Shown here piece after piece: positions 23,377 to 33,289 of a stretch of 64,000 nt of DNA. Location: assembly GCA_947650285.1 (NCBI GenBank), contig CANTFL010000929.1, positions 1-64,000 of the forward strand, given 5' to 3'. The position numbers were made by a program, and so were the translations under genes. Numbering within the stretch: the stretch's first letter is position 1; the number at the start of each line of letters is the position of its first letter. The notes under the pieces were generated by a model. It was not told the origin of the DNA and searched no databases. It saw nothing but the letters and a program-made list of their open reading frames with translations. Source of the stretch: Hyaloperonospora brassicae (Eukaryota; Oomycota; Peronosporomycetes; Peronosporales; Peronosporaceae).

Positions 23377-23620
23377 TTACTCTTTCTGACAGTGCGGAAG
23401 AAAAATGCCCATTTGTAACATAGGATGCGTGCGCGTTTTACGTGGCAGATTGTAAGCGTTGTATTGGTGACGCAACACAAGAAATAGACCGATGGATTTT
23501 GTCAGTAGTTTACTACTTCCAACATTATTCATTTCGTTTCCAGTCAAGTTAAATGTGGAAAGTGAAAGTGAGCGCACGACATTGAATGAGAGAACGTTTG
23601 ACCTTCCATGTTTTTAGCGT
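23377..23620 (-). pseudogene. Integrase C-terminal (GPF/Y) remnant, element A3
   Basis: The 66-residue open segment at 23577-23377 includes NVGSSKLLTKSIG and LRHQYNAYNLPRKTRTHP. These match the integrase C-terminal GPF/Y module of A1 (NVSSSKLLPKYIGPF and IELPRKMRTYTTF) and of A2. The GPF core is changed to GLF. The next part of the module is frame-broken. Confidence 0.65.
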
Positions 23621-23819
23621 TTATTTTTTGGATCTATCAATTCCTAGATGTAATTGAAGACAACATTGTGAAGAGTCGACAGCCGTTCGTTATGACACAT
23701 GACCCGAATTATCAAAGAACAGTCAACCTCCCGGGAGACAGATTCAAACCTTTTGAGTGCGTACGTCTGGCCAAGTAGTTCCTAGTCATTCTCTGCCCGA
23801 ATGTGATTCGTCAATTGCA

Positions 23820-25065
23820 CTGACGCGTGGTATAATAAACGACTTGCTCTTCACCGTCTCTTTCGAATCTCATTAAAACGCGGCCGATCGGGAAATCGTT
23901 AGCTTCACATACCATATGGAAAGGCCTATAATAGTCTACAATATTCATATCGTTCTATCTTGCAAATCTCTTGCTGATACATTCAAATATTTGCTAGCAA
24001 TTAGCTCTACATGACATGATCTCGTTGTATTGTGACAAATGCTACTATAAACGGCCTACTTATAGTAGTTGCACGACTACTTGTGCAAGTACACCGCTAA
24101 GCCAATATTTTTAAATGCATTGGCATTGACTAGAACCACCAATATGTTCTTGTCTTTTTACAATATACGGTAAAAGGCGTACTTCCCCTAGACCATGGCG
24201 TAATCCATTTTTTACATACGATGCAACAAAGAAGTGATATTTAGATGGCTGCGAGTATTTTCTCATTGCTAATTTGTACAGATGATGACCGCGCGTGAGT
24301 GCAAGAACATCCCAGACGTGGGGTAGGTGGAATTCTACATCTGTCTATCCGTCCATCGCCCGGCTACAGATGAAGACATCGTCGAAGTAGATCGGTGCTT
24401 AATCTTGTATCGACTGCAACATACTCTATAACATCTTTTCAAATGACAGGGTCTTTACTCATCCCTTGTATTATCAGTAGCCACTCCTAGAGTACAATAC
24501 GAAAGGTGTTCAATGATATGTACGAAACGCTTCGTCACACGTATAAAAGTTTGATAGATATGATCATCATATCCATGGAAATAAAGATGGTACTCTTTCA
24601 CATATCATCTATGAACGACTTCCTCTCTCGGTATCGGCCTTTGAACCGGTACCGATTTAGCAATCAATATAATAATGCATGCATACCCGCAATCATTTGG
24701 TAGTTACAGCATACACGAGGTCGAAGAGCTTCGTGGGAAGATAAAATTTTTTCACGTTGATCGCTACTACACGCTTGGCAATAAATTGTCCATCTTAATG
24801 ATTTGTTTACGAACCCGTGATCAATGATATATGATACACGACTTGTAATCAATTTTTAGGTCAATATTTCGTCAAGTCCCCTTACCGTTCAGCAACTCTG
24901 ACGGCAAATGTACTAAAAATAGGTCCTTGGTGGAGAATAAATTTATTTATCAAGAATTAATTTACACACCTCTCACAAAATTGAGACTTTATCGCTCAAT
25001 TTGAGTCCTATCGTCGTCTACACTTTCGTAGATCGATGAGCTGCTGAGTTCTCGTTCGTTATCAT
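23820..25065 (-). pseudogene. RT and RNase H remnant, element A3
   Basis: Minus-strand matches to A1 include the RNase H block at 23880-23935 (ACGCGGCCGATCGGGAAATC), the motif GTCCATCGCCCGGCTACAGA at 24351-24370 and AAGATGGTACTCTTTCACAT at 24585. The last corresponds to the 'SKSTIFSS' part of RT. TCGATGAGCTGCTGAGTTCTC near 25035 matches the segment just upstream of RT. No open frame of useful length survives. The catalytic region cannot be read. Confidence 0.6.
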
Positions 25066-26330
25066 CAAATATAACCACTAACCATGTATTAAAAAGAGCC
25101 TCCATTTAAGCCACTAAAAAGCATGTGTGCTTGACCTTGACGTTCCGCATATAATGCAAGAATTGATTCAGTTCAAGCACTTGCAACTGATTTATTACAT
25201 ACTAAGACCAGGGAAAATTTAGCATTTGCATGGCCCAACACTTAATCCGTCATTACCTTAAATATGTTATGGCTCATTCATGTCGCGGGAAATTGTTGCT
25301 TTTGTTGATGTGTACTTTCCATCTGGCGCCGATTGGTTCGATAATATATTTTTATATGTTATAACTATATACATAACCCCCTTTCTTAGTTGTATTGTTG
25401 TTTTCTGTATCATAGCCAGTTCTTTACAACCATCAATCCAGTTGACCAAAAGCTACCAATTTTCCGACGATATGAAACAGTTTTTTCTTTTATCTGCTTC
25501 CCGCTTTACATCCACGTCCCGGTTCGCTTGACTGATTTGAGTAGTGAACCTTCGGCACTTCTACGTTTACACAGCTGTCAAAAGCTTACGTTACAGTGTA
25601 GATGGTCACCTGCACCGATGTCTTGTGCAGTCTTTCAAACGCCCCGACCACAAATAAAGCCATCGTAATCACTCTTAGATCATACACGCTTTAACTATCC
25701 AAGGCGTTCGACCGACGGTCACCTCATTAATAAGTGACAGGCACCCTGGCGGATCGATGCTGTCAGCTTACCCATGAAACGTACCTACTTCACGGGCGCA
25801 TGTAAGACGGTATTTAGGATACTGCATTTAAAGGCGTAGTGGCTGTCGTCTCGAATTGGCTTTTTTGCAATCATTTCTATCTCGATATACTAGTTTTTTT
25901 GCTGTCCACGTAGAATAAATACTTAATTTTTTGGGTACCTCCACTCTCTTGCCGTCAAGAGAGAATATAGAAGTCCGAGTTGGCGTTTGCTTGTCTCAGA
26001 CGAAGGCACCAAGATTCACCATCAATGTAGCTTTATCGAGAGATTCAGCTCCAGGCGGGAATAATAGGACTTGACAAGGACATCCACAATACCCTGCATG
26101 ATTATTGTGATTCAGTGCTCATAGTAACTAGTCTGGCAGCGATACCAGCATTATGATGGCCAAAAATGCTAGTCGAAAGCGTGCACGTTACGCCTACCCT
26201 GCCTGCGTTTCAGAATCTCGGATCTCAAGCCTTGAACCATACCCTTGAAATCAAAATGGTCTACTTGATCCGGGTTTGGAGACGTCCAACTACCTAATCA
26301 TATATGTGCCGTGAATCTTACACCGAAAGC
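25066..26330. other. Mostly unreadable internal part of A3
   Basis: Contains GGCGGATCGATGCTGTCAGC at about 25749-25768, matching the post-protease edge of A1 (33717-33735). The rest has short frames, including 25280-25531 plus with a hydrophobic run that is not supported by any homology. Confidence 0.4.
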
Positions 26331-26960
26331 TTAACTTCTAGCACGACCAGTCAAGTTAAATATGCAAACGCGACCTTTCTCTTTTCTTCAGAGATACTAA
26401 TACTCCAATGGCGTCGTCTTCGTCGACGAACCATCTCTATATGGAGTCTCCTTCGACTCACTTTTGCTTAGATATGTCAATCTTTCAGCTTTCAGATAGA
26501 CTTAAGTTGTTCAACCTAGTAGCGGCAGCCTAGCATTGTTGCTGTCTTGACATTTTGAGCGTTGGGCAATATTTCCCCGTATTGTATCTGCCTGCTGAGA
26601 ACCTTGCTGGTGAAGCAAGAAGTTTTTTATTGCTTGGCGTCAAGTTCATACTGGAATTAACTCATCGATAGCAGAATTTAGCTCGTCTTCTGTCACAGAA
26701 AACAACAGAAGCGCTGAGATCAGGTTTGCAATGTGAGTGAAATCGTGGAGCTAACATTGATTGGACTGATGTCAAACCCATACGTTCTACGAAACGTCAC
26801 TCGTGTCACTAAATAGGTGTATTATTCACGCGTGACGTGAAAGCAATTCTCATATTCATCCTTTCCAAGCTGAAATGGAATATCCATGGTTATTGGACAG
26901 ACCCAATAGTGATTACGGGTATAACGGGACACGCTCCCTTTAAGTTATCATATTACGAGC
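26330..26960 (-). pseudogene. Gag/leader remnant, element A3
   Basis: CCTGCTGAGAACCTTGCTGG at about 26590 corresponds to CCTGTTAAGAGCCTTGCTGG at 34525 in A1, with further matches on either side. No reading frame is preserved. Confidence 0.5.
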
Positions 26961-27079
26961 TAACTAACATGCGACAATTTCGGCAAATGTCTTAATTTCT
27001 CACGTACACGGTACTCGCAAAGGAAGATAAGTCCACTAAACAAATGTACTTGGTAGAAGGGAACAAGCAAAAATGTACA

Positions 27080-27470
27080 CAGACCATAGAGTTAGTTATT
27101 ATATGTTAACACTTGTTTTGATCGTACTTGTTACACTGAATTACGAACGTCAAAGTCAGCTACTCGCTCACCACTCGTTGCGCGCGTCTATCAGCGAATG
27201 TTGTTTAAGTTGGTTGATATGATGGTCGATATCAGCCAACGAGTGGAGCGGTGTCAAAAATTACCTCTACAGGTACAGCAGTACCTCTAGAGCAGTATGT
27301 TCTCACAATATTTACTCATGACGATAAATAACGGGGGAATTTTTCGTTTAAGATAGATTTCGCGTAGACCCGGTTTGGTGCAGTGACATGTAACGGGCTC
27401 ATACCACTACAACTAGCGCTTCTGAATATGCAACTTTTGATTGTTTCCAAACGCTTGATCCCCTCAAGTT
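27080..27470 (-). repeat. Family-A LTR, probable 5' LTR of A3
   Basis: Has the LTR core GCTCACCACTCGTTGCGCGC at about 27167 and GTTGGTTGATATGATG after it. It stands directly next to the 3' LTR side of A1, so A3 and A1 lie in tandem on the minus strand. Confidence 0.55.
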
Positions 27471-27679
27471 CTGATCCCGCCGTTTAGCCAACGTCGGAAC
27501 AGTCACCACTATATAGCAACATGAAGTGCAGTGGGCGACCGTGAACGTATCCGTTTTTGGCATTCATTGTTAGGGGTAAAAGGATGATGACAAGGTGTCC
27601 AGCCGTCGCAGTATCTGTAACGGAGCACACCCCTTGCGTGAACTTAAAGCAAGGGTGACGTGTGCTTGTCAAGCATACA

Positions 27680-28062
27680 CAGGGCAACCGAGGAAGCTAT
27701 AGACAAAACCGAACCCGAAAGCTCTGTCTTCAGGGGAAAGTAGAATTGTTTATTTAATATAGTTAAGACGTTAATAAATCATCCTATGACTTACTCTAAC
27801 TATATTAAACTTCCTTCTTCTATGTGGGTCTTTTGCTCACCACCCACTGCGTGCGTCCAGCAGCGATTGGTGGTTAAGTTGGTTGATGTACACTTTACAT
27901 CAATCGAGATGTGGACCCCTCAACGAATATAATCCTTAGCGTTAATATCCGATAACATCACTCATTTCGAGTGATATTGATTGCATATTATCAAAACAGA
28001 TAATATTCAAAAATTGGTACTTTCGTGCCAATTTTTATGTAACGAGCTCACCCGTTACATCA
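27680..28062 (-). repeat. 3' LTR of A1
   Basis: Starts on the minus strand at 28062 with TGATGTAACGGGTGAGCTCG, directly after a polypurine tract. The core GCGATTGGTGG lies at 27873-27883. The inner end near 27680 is approximate, because similarity to the 5' side of the element continues weakly to about 27620. This LTR shares few details with the 5' LTR of the same element. Confidence 0.65.
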
Positions 28063-28073
28063 CCCCTCCCTTA
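28063..28073 (-). promoter_or_regulatory. Polypurine tract of A1
   Basis: On the minus strand AAGGGAGGGG immediately precedes the TGATGTAACGGG start of the 3' LTR. A purine run in this place primes plus-strand DNA synthesis in LTR retrotransposons. In A2 the corresponding site is AGAAAAAGG at 48921-48929. Confidence 0.75.
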
Positions 28074-28191
28074 ATCAGCAGTCACTTTAGTGAATGATTT
28101 GATTGGTTGTGACAGAATGATTAACGTCGTGTCGCTCTGGGGACGGGGAGCACTTGTTGGTCTTTTCCCTCACATTTTTACTTCGGAGCAC

Positions 28192-29939
28192 ATGACGAGC
28201 AAGGCCGCGAACGAAGCGGCTGCACGAATGCGTGCAGCCGGAGATCAAGACACTCAAGACTCAGCAGCAGGTGATTATTTGCCTGCGGCTGCTAATGAGC
28301 AACCTGCAACATCCGTAGTTGCAGGTGCACGTGGTCGTATACAGGCAGCCTCTTCACCCGCAGATTCGGCTGCGGGTGGTAGTTCCATGGATTGTGATCC
28401 CGACATAGAGGTGATCTATTCGGGCGAGTCGATTTCCCCTCCCGACTCGAAGCCGTCCGCAAAACGCGACCGTACGGTTGCAGAAGCGAAGCCTGCTGCG
28501 CATCGCGGCAGTCTCGATTCTGAGTTTCGGCACGAGATGTTCGGTTCATCCGACGAGTCCGATAACTCGTCACCAGGATCGAACCGATCGCGGTCGTTAT
28601 CTGGTGAGGCAAGCGTGTAACAAATTGACGCAGGTCCTTATGTGGATGTAGATGACTCCCTACGGAGTCATCTTAGCCATAGTCGTGATGGTGGTGCCAA
28701 TTACATTGGCACCACGCAAGAGGAGCAGGATCGTGATGCTATCTGATCTGCTCCTGAGCGCAAGCCATGGGTGCCATTTTTGAGAGAGCAGAGAGAGTCG
28801 TATGGTTATATCAATAGGGGCTGTCAGATCCCACTCTTTGACGCATCAAAGCTCCATGGTCTTGATGTCAGTGCGAAAATTTATCGCACTGAACATGAAT
28901 TTTACATCGATGTCTTTTCAGGCATCGATGGTTCCAACTCAATGAGAAGAAAGACACGCACTCGTTGGTGCATGCGTGGAATGTATTTATCGCCAATATG
29001 CTGACTGTTGGTCGACAGTCTTGGCTGGACAAACTTGATGCTGCTCGCAGCAAGTTTAAACATAAGTCGCATGTCGGTGCACGGTATAAATTTCACCGAT
29101 TATCTCGAGAGGCAGGTTTGCCTTGCTGCTCGTGGGGAGAGAAGTGCTTGAGTTGTGTCGACAACTCAGTTTGCGCCCCTTAGGAGGCGTACCTCCTCAA
29201 ACAGCTCTACTGGAGGGCGCGCATCTCGTCTGAGATGCGCGAAGGGATTAAAAATTTGCAATCCATTTATGAACGCGCCGATCGTTCGTCCGACGATGGC
29301 CCTCCACCAAAAAAGGGTGGGTCTCGTCGTACTGCTCGACGAGAATGGGAACATCCAACATCAGCTGGGAGCCCTGCTCCCGGCTGTTCCAATAGGGTGG
29401 ATATCTTCGCCACTGGACGAGGTAACTCGTCCTTGATCCTGAATCGTCACGGTGTTTCAAGATACGCTCCACTAGAAAGAGCTGACCACCGTGTGAGTCC
29501 ACCAAAGAGTGTGCTGAGGAGGAAATCCCCTCCTCCAGATCGTTCTGCTCACCATCTCGATCCTTACGAGATGAAAAGCGCAATCGTTAAATTGCGCGAC
29601 GATTTATAGCACGAGAGGGACAGGCGTTACGCTCTGACCGACACGGTGCAGAAGCACCGCAAGGATCACGCGACCGAGAGTGCAAAAGACCGTTCTGAGT
29701 ATGCGGTCGCGCAGCTTCAGGCCAAGCGCGACGTCCGCTCCCTCGTTGGCGAGCTGGCGACAGCTCTCGGAGAGATCCTTCGCTTGAACGGAGTGATCTC
29801 TGATGTGCGCGACCAGGTTGAACGTCTGGAGCGCGAGCGCAAGAACCTGATAGAGTTTCTTGAACGTAAGGGCTATCTTCATCGGAAGGAGAAGGCGCGT
29901 ACTGACAGTACGGGCGGAGATGCTTCACGTAGAACGTAG
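28192..29939 (+). pseudogene. Antisense gene of family-A chromovirus (coiled-coil protein), copy A1
   Basis: Opposite to pol, a protein-like reading path runs from an ATG at 28192 to a TAG at 29937. It has four parts: an Ala-rich start (MTSKAANEAAARMRAAGD) followed by a Ser/acidic region to 28620; a conserved middle (28771-29183, including WLDKLDAARSKFKHKSHVGA); a Ser/Arg/Pro-rich stretch (29235-29609); and a coiled coil of about 90 residues (29646-29939) with heptad-like Leu, Val and Ala. It is broken by stops at 28618, 28744 and 29607, a frame change near 28960 and another near 29180. Equivalent reading paths exist in A2 (minus, 48827-47168) and A3. It starts about 130 bases from the 3' LTR, so transcription could come from that LTR in antisense. 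The function is unknown. Antisense genes are known in some plant Ty3/gypsy elements and in HTLV (HBZ). I make no homology claim to them. Confidence 0.7.
29248..29583 (-). pseudogene. Chromodomain at the end of Pol, A1
   Basis: The 111-residue open frame contains FLVERILKHRDDSGSRTSYL followed by VQWRRYPPYWNS. This is the chromodomain pattern of a conserved hydrophobic strand, Tyr-Leu-Val-x-Trp and a Trp further on. Chromodomains at the integrase C-terminus steer insertion to marked chromatin in chromoviruses. In A2 the same module reads YLVQWRGYQPSWNSW, so A1 has Gly changed to Arg and has lost the final Trp. The frame differs from that of the integrase C-terminus at 29587-30198, which implies a frameshift in the linker. 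It overlaps the antisense gene. Confidence 0.75.
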
Positions 29940-30198
29940 TATACGTGCGCATCTTACGTGGCAGCTCGATCGTGCATGCGTTTCCTTGTCGGCGCAGCAC
30001 ACAAAAGGGGCCGATATACTTGGGCAGTAGTTTACTACTGCTCACGTTAGTCATTGCGTGTCTAGGTAGGTATACCGTAGATAGTAGTACTAAGTCCCCT
30101 TCAATAAATGAAAGAACATTTGATCTTCCATTCTTGTCAGCGTTCTGTTTCTGAAGGTCCACCGCGTAAGCGATGGAATCCTGTACGAAACGTACCAC
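29587..30198 (-). pseudogene. Integrase C-terminal module and linker, A1
   Basis: 203-residue open frame. Residues 1-100 hold the GPF/Y module: VLSFIEGDLVLLSTVYLP, then SSKLLPKYIGPFCVLRRQGN and LPRKMRTYTTFYVKHLRPY. This follows the integrase core in Ty3/gypsy elements and helps DNA binding. Residues 105-203 form a Ser/Arg/Pro-rich linker that should lead to the chromodomain but runs out of frame. The linker lies opposite the coiled coil of the antisense gene, so two proteins share this DNA. Confidence 0.8.
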
Positions 30199-30229
30199 TG
30201 CTTCTTGAGCCAGCAGAAATCCTTCTGCT

Positions 30230-30802
30230 GACTCGGTGTTGTGTTGTTCGGTTCGCCTTGTGCGAACTACAGAAAGAGTGCTTTCCTCTTTCTGTTCATC
30301 AGCGAGGATGGTGTCATCCTCGCTAGGATAGTCGTTGGCGATGCTGAAAATACCAGCATCGTCATCATCATATGAGTCAATAATAGCGTCATCGCTATTA
30401 TTGAGATGATTTTCTTCATCGATGTCGACCTGATCGACATCGGCATCATACGTGGCGACGCTGGCGTCGACACGTGATGAGCAAGAGTCAGAACGGTTTT
30501 GGCTCGAGCGAGTCTCTCCCCCCTTATCAAAGAGTCACACTCTAAAAGGGTGGGCAGACGTGGATGGCTTACGCCATCCACGAAGAACGGTCTGTGTTTC
30601 GTAGAAGCATACATCGACTTATGATGGCGAATCCTCCAACTTGAAATCGAGTGGACGTATCCTCGAAGTATCTCTTCGAGGTCACGATTAGCACGTTCTG
30701 TCTGACCATCTGTTTCGGGATGGTCAGATGTTTACATTTTCTACCGTGTTCCGAGTGAACGGAACACGGATTGCTAAAACTTCTCTGTGAACCGAGGGTC
30801 AC
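30230..30802 (-). pseudogene. End of integrase core and acidic linker, A1
   Basis: Minus-strand frames carry the C-terminal part of the catalytic core. The DGQTER stretch containing the catalytic Glu lies near 30715-30695 and a VDGVSHPRLPTLL segment near 30570-30535. An Asp/Asn-rich low-complexity linker follows at about 30470-30320. The same acidic linker is found in A2 (46500-46620). Frame changes separate these parts. Confidence 0.6.
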
Positions 30803-31222
30803 GGTCGGATACGAGTTGACGGGTTAACCCGTGAAGTAAAAAAATCGTGTCGATAAATACACGAGCACACCCGTGTACTGTGATCGACTCGGGTACAGCA
30901 GCATGATGGACCATCTTGCTGAAATGATCCACGAAGACAAGAATACCATTATTCTTGTGAACGTCTTCGGGGAAACCGAAGACGAATTTTTTGAAACGGA
31001 CTGCCAGCACTCAGCCGGGACCGATAGAGGCTGTAAAGGTGTACGGGATGAAGGAATGGGCTTCACCCGTTGGCAAACCTCGCAAGCACGTGCGTACTTG
31101 CGGGTAAACTGATACTGGCGGGGCCAGTAAAAGTCACGACTTACCGTGAGGTAAGTCTTTTCTCTTCCACGATGACCACCAGATGGCGCATCGTGACACT
31201 CATACATAATGCGCACGCGCAA
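30774..31222 (-). pseudogene. Integrase zinc finger and core start, A1
   Basis: The 31222-30824 frame begins MRVRIMYECHDAPSGGHRG and contains the HHCC zinc finger: two His in 'CHDAPSGGH' and two Cys in 'ACEVCQRVK'. The catalytic core starts with WQSV, then a one-base frame break moves to the 31010-30774 frame with GILVFVDHFSKMVH and VSDRDPRFTEKF. The second catalytic Asp (in SDRDPRF) is present. The first Asp, expected right after WQSVS, is destroyed at the frame break. This integrase is inactive as it stands. Confidence 0.8.
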
Positions 31223-31361
31223 GTTGTTATGAGCGGAAACGACGAGACAAGGCGTGTCGTCGTCAACGGCTGTATAATATAACAGCCCGTTTCGTGTGTA
31301 TACCGATCCGACTAGGATCGGTACAAAGCCGGTAAAAGCTTCAAAGATTCACGGGTTGGAT

Positions 31362-31578
31362 TCACCAGATGATCCATAAGTAGCAGAAGATCATTTTCTT
31401 CTGCGTAGGCTTTCCGCACATCGTCAAGTAAGCTTGACGATGGAACACTGACCGTAAGTGTCGCAACAGTGGGCTTATCCTCATTGTTGGATTGCGCGTC
31501 CTACTCGAAATCGGGTCGGCGCGAAAGCGCATCAGCGACGACATTGAGTCGTCCTGGCCTATACTCCACGGAGAAGTT
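31362..31578 (-). pseudogene. Connector between RNase H and integrase, A1
   Basis: Frame-broken segment following RNase H. In the corresponding place A2 keeps VADALSRRP, the typical end of gypsy RNase H (45408-45434). In A1 the open segment 31544-31362 is in the wrong frame. Confidence 0.5.
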
Positions 31579-32016
31579 TTACTCCGCGAAGAAAGACAGC
31601 CACCTCGCCATGCGCTGCGAGAGGTGTGGGCTGTCTACGGCCGTGCGTAATGATGCATGGTCCGTATAGACGATGAACGGTCTATCTCCCAAGAGATAGA
31701 CGCGGAGTTTTGCTAGTGCATATTTTATGGCAAGGAGTTCTTTGTCATGCACTGGATAATTACGCGCAGCTGCTTGCAGCTGACGAGATTGATAATAGAT
31801 GACGCGCTCCGCGCCATCTGTATCAAATTGAATCAGCGCACGGCCGATCGCAAAATCGCTGGCGTCACAGACCACATGAAATGGTCTGTCTTGATCTGCA
31901 ATCGCTAGTATCGGCGATTGCATGAAGCTTTTCTTGATACCTTTAAAAGAACGCTGACTGTCAGCGTTCCATGACCACTTCACATTTTTTCTTACGTAAA
32001 CAAGAAAGTTGAACAT
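31579..32016 (-). CDS. RNase H domain of Pol, A1
   Basis: 145-residue open frame overlapping the end of the RT frame by 56 bases in another phase, so a frameshift separates it from RT. All three expected acidic residues are present: Asp in VVCDASDFAIG, Glu in VHDKELLAIK and Asp in VYTDHASLR. This is the Ty3/gypsy RNase H that removes RNA from the hybrid during reverse transcription. The frame ends in SFFAE at a stop at 31579. It is the best-preserved domain of the element. Confidence 0.8.
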   Translation of the reverse strand: MFNFLVYVRKNVKWSWNADSQRSFKGIKKSFMQSPILAIADQDRPFHVVCDASDFAIGRALIQFDTDGAERVIYYQSRQLQAAARNYPVHDKELLAIKYALAKLRVYLLGDRPFIVYTDHASLRTAVDSPHLSQRMARWLSFFAE

Positions 32017-33289
32017 TCATCCCGGCATAGTTAGGCGAATACTTGTGCAAGAACTCCGCTAGCCCAAGGAACTTCCTTAGTCCCTTGAGATCGACTAGCA
32101 CTGGACAGTCGGTGATCGCTTTGATCTTTTCGGGATCAGGGCGTACACCGTGTTTACCCACGATGCACTTAAGCCGTGGTATTTTGCTAGCCACGAATAT
32201 ACACTTCTTGAGGTTGGCGTACAACTTATGCTTGCGCAAGAATTGAAGAACCTGGCGAATGTAAGTTCTGTGATCTTCAACGTCTGTCTTCCCGTCCATA
32301 GCCCGGCTACGGACAAACACATGGTCAAAATAACTCGGTGTGATATCCCGGATCAACAGATTTGTGACACATCTTTTGAAAGTTGCAGGGGCATTGCTCA
32401 GCCCCTGTGGCATCACTAGCCACTCCCACAGCATCCCGCTGGGGGTACTCACAGCTGTGAACGGGACGTCCCGTTCACGCATCAGGATCTGATAGATCCC
32501 GTCCATCAGATCCATGGACGAAAAGATGGTACTCTTTGACATACCATCTATGATGAAGTCCTTTCTCGGTATCGGCGTCGGAGCCGGTACCGTTGCAGCA
32601 TTCAATTTGTTAAGTGCGTCCACTATCCGCCATCCTCCTGTGGCCTTTCGCACACAGAAGGTCGGAGAGCTGTGAGGGGATGTTGATTCCCTCACATGGC
32701 CCGCTGCTAAGCGATCGGCAAAGAAATTGTCGATCGCTAGTACTTGTTCACGAGGCAGTGGCCACTGATTCATGACACAGTACTTCGAGCCCGGTCTGAG
32801 CTCGATCTCGTGTCGAGTGCCTTTGTCCTTAGGCAGCTCGCAAGGTACGGATTCAGGGAACACATCCTTGAAATCGATCAAATCCTTATACAAAGGATTT
32901 GCCTGGAGTGACTCCCAGGATTGAGACGTGTAACGCTCAATCCGAGTCTTCTCATCGAGGACACTTTCGTCCATCGATGAGCTGCTGAGAACCCGTTCGC
33001 TCTCAGAAAATACCGTTGCCGACCGAATATCAGCCACATACTCATCCTCTGTGAAGAGTATGCAGATCTGCTTGACTTTGCCACTACGCAGATCACGCAA
33101 GAACCGTTTCGGTTCTAGCGTTGGCAACTGAGTAATCTCCGAAGTTAACTTCGGAGGCACAATCAGATCAAGCGTATAAGCGCCTACGCTTGATCCGTCA
33201 GTGACCAAGACGTTCAACGTCTCAGTTTCTTCTTGGGAACCTGATTCCACATCTTGATGAGAGCCTGTTCTCCTCAACATGTAACCCAA
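31961..33289 (-). CDS. Reverse transcriptase of Pol, A1 (active site altered)
   Basis: 442-residue open frame. Residues 1-150 are the pre-RT region. Fingers and palm include HSSPTFCVRKATGGWRIV, then SKSTIFSSMDLMDGIYQI and WLVMPQGLSNAPATF. The active-site box, expected as Tyr-x-Asp-Asp, reads YFDH in SYFDHVFVRSRAMDG, so the second catalytic Asp is His and activity should be lost. The thumb and connection follow (CIVGKHGVRPDPEKIKAITD). The start ATG at 33289 is internal to the polyprotein and not a real initiation site, since Pol of this type is made from a longer precursor. Confidence 0.85.
   Translation of the reverse strand: MGYMLRRTGSHQDVESGSQEETETLNVLVTDGSSVGAYTLDLIVPPKLTSEITQLPTLEPKRFLRDLRSGKVKQICILFTEDEYVADIRSATVFSESERVLSSSSMDESVLDEKTRIERYTSQSWESLQANPLYKDLIDFKDVFPESVPCELPKDKGTRHEIELRPGSKYCVMNQWPLPREQVLAIDNFFADRLAAGHVRESTSPHSSPTFCVRKATGGWRIVDALNKLNAATVPAPTPIPRKDFIIDGMSKSTIFSSMDLMDGIYQILMRERDVPFTAVSTPSGMLWEWLVMPQGLSNAPATFKRCVTNLLIRDITPSYFDHVFVRSRAMDGKTDVEDHRTYIRQVLQFLRKHKLYANLKKCIFVASKIPRLKCIVGKHGVRPDPEKIKAITDCPVLVDLKGLRKFLGLAEFLHKYSPNYAGMNVQLSCLRKKKCEVVMER

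Larger units (their letters stand above)
22600..27470 (-). mobile_element. Decayed Ty3/gypsy chromovirus A3
   Basis: Blocks colinear with element A1 appear in order. They are an antisense-gene fragment at 22643 (A1 29060), the integrase C-terminal region at 23377-23620 (A1 29990-30140), RNase H at 23820-24010 (A1 31800-31930), RT at 24090-25065 (A1 32050-33010), the post-protease edge at 25700-25770 (A1 33700), the leader/Gag at 26330-26900 (A1 34320-34900) and a 5' LTR at 27080-27420. Nucleotide similarity is low (roughly 60-70% by eye) and no frame stays open for long. It is the oldest of the three family-A copies. Confidence 0.7.

Noticed and set aside
25280..25531. Membrane protein suggested by a hydrophobic run
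   Set aside because: Lies inside the decayed element A3, in AT-rich sequence where hydrophobic codons are expected by chance.
28292..28612. 106-codon minus-strand frame opposite the start of the antisense gene
   Set aside because: It is arginine-rich and without a motif, and is not part of Pol, whose chromodomain frame ends at 29248. Taken as shadow.
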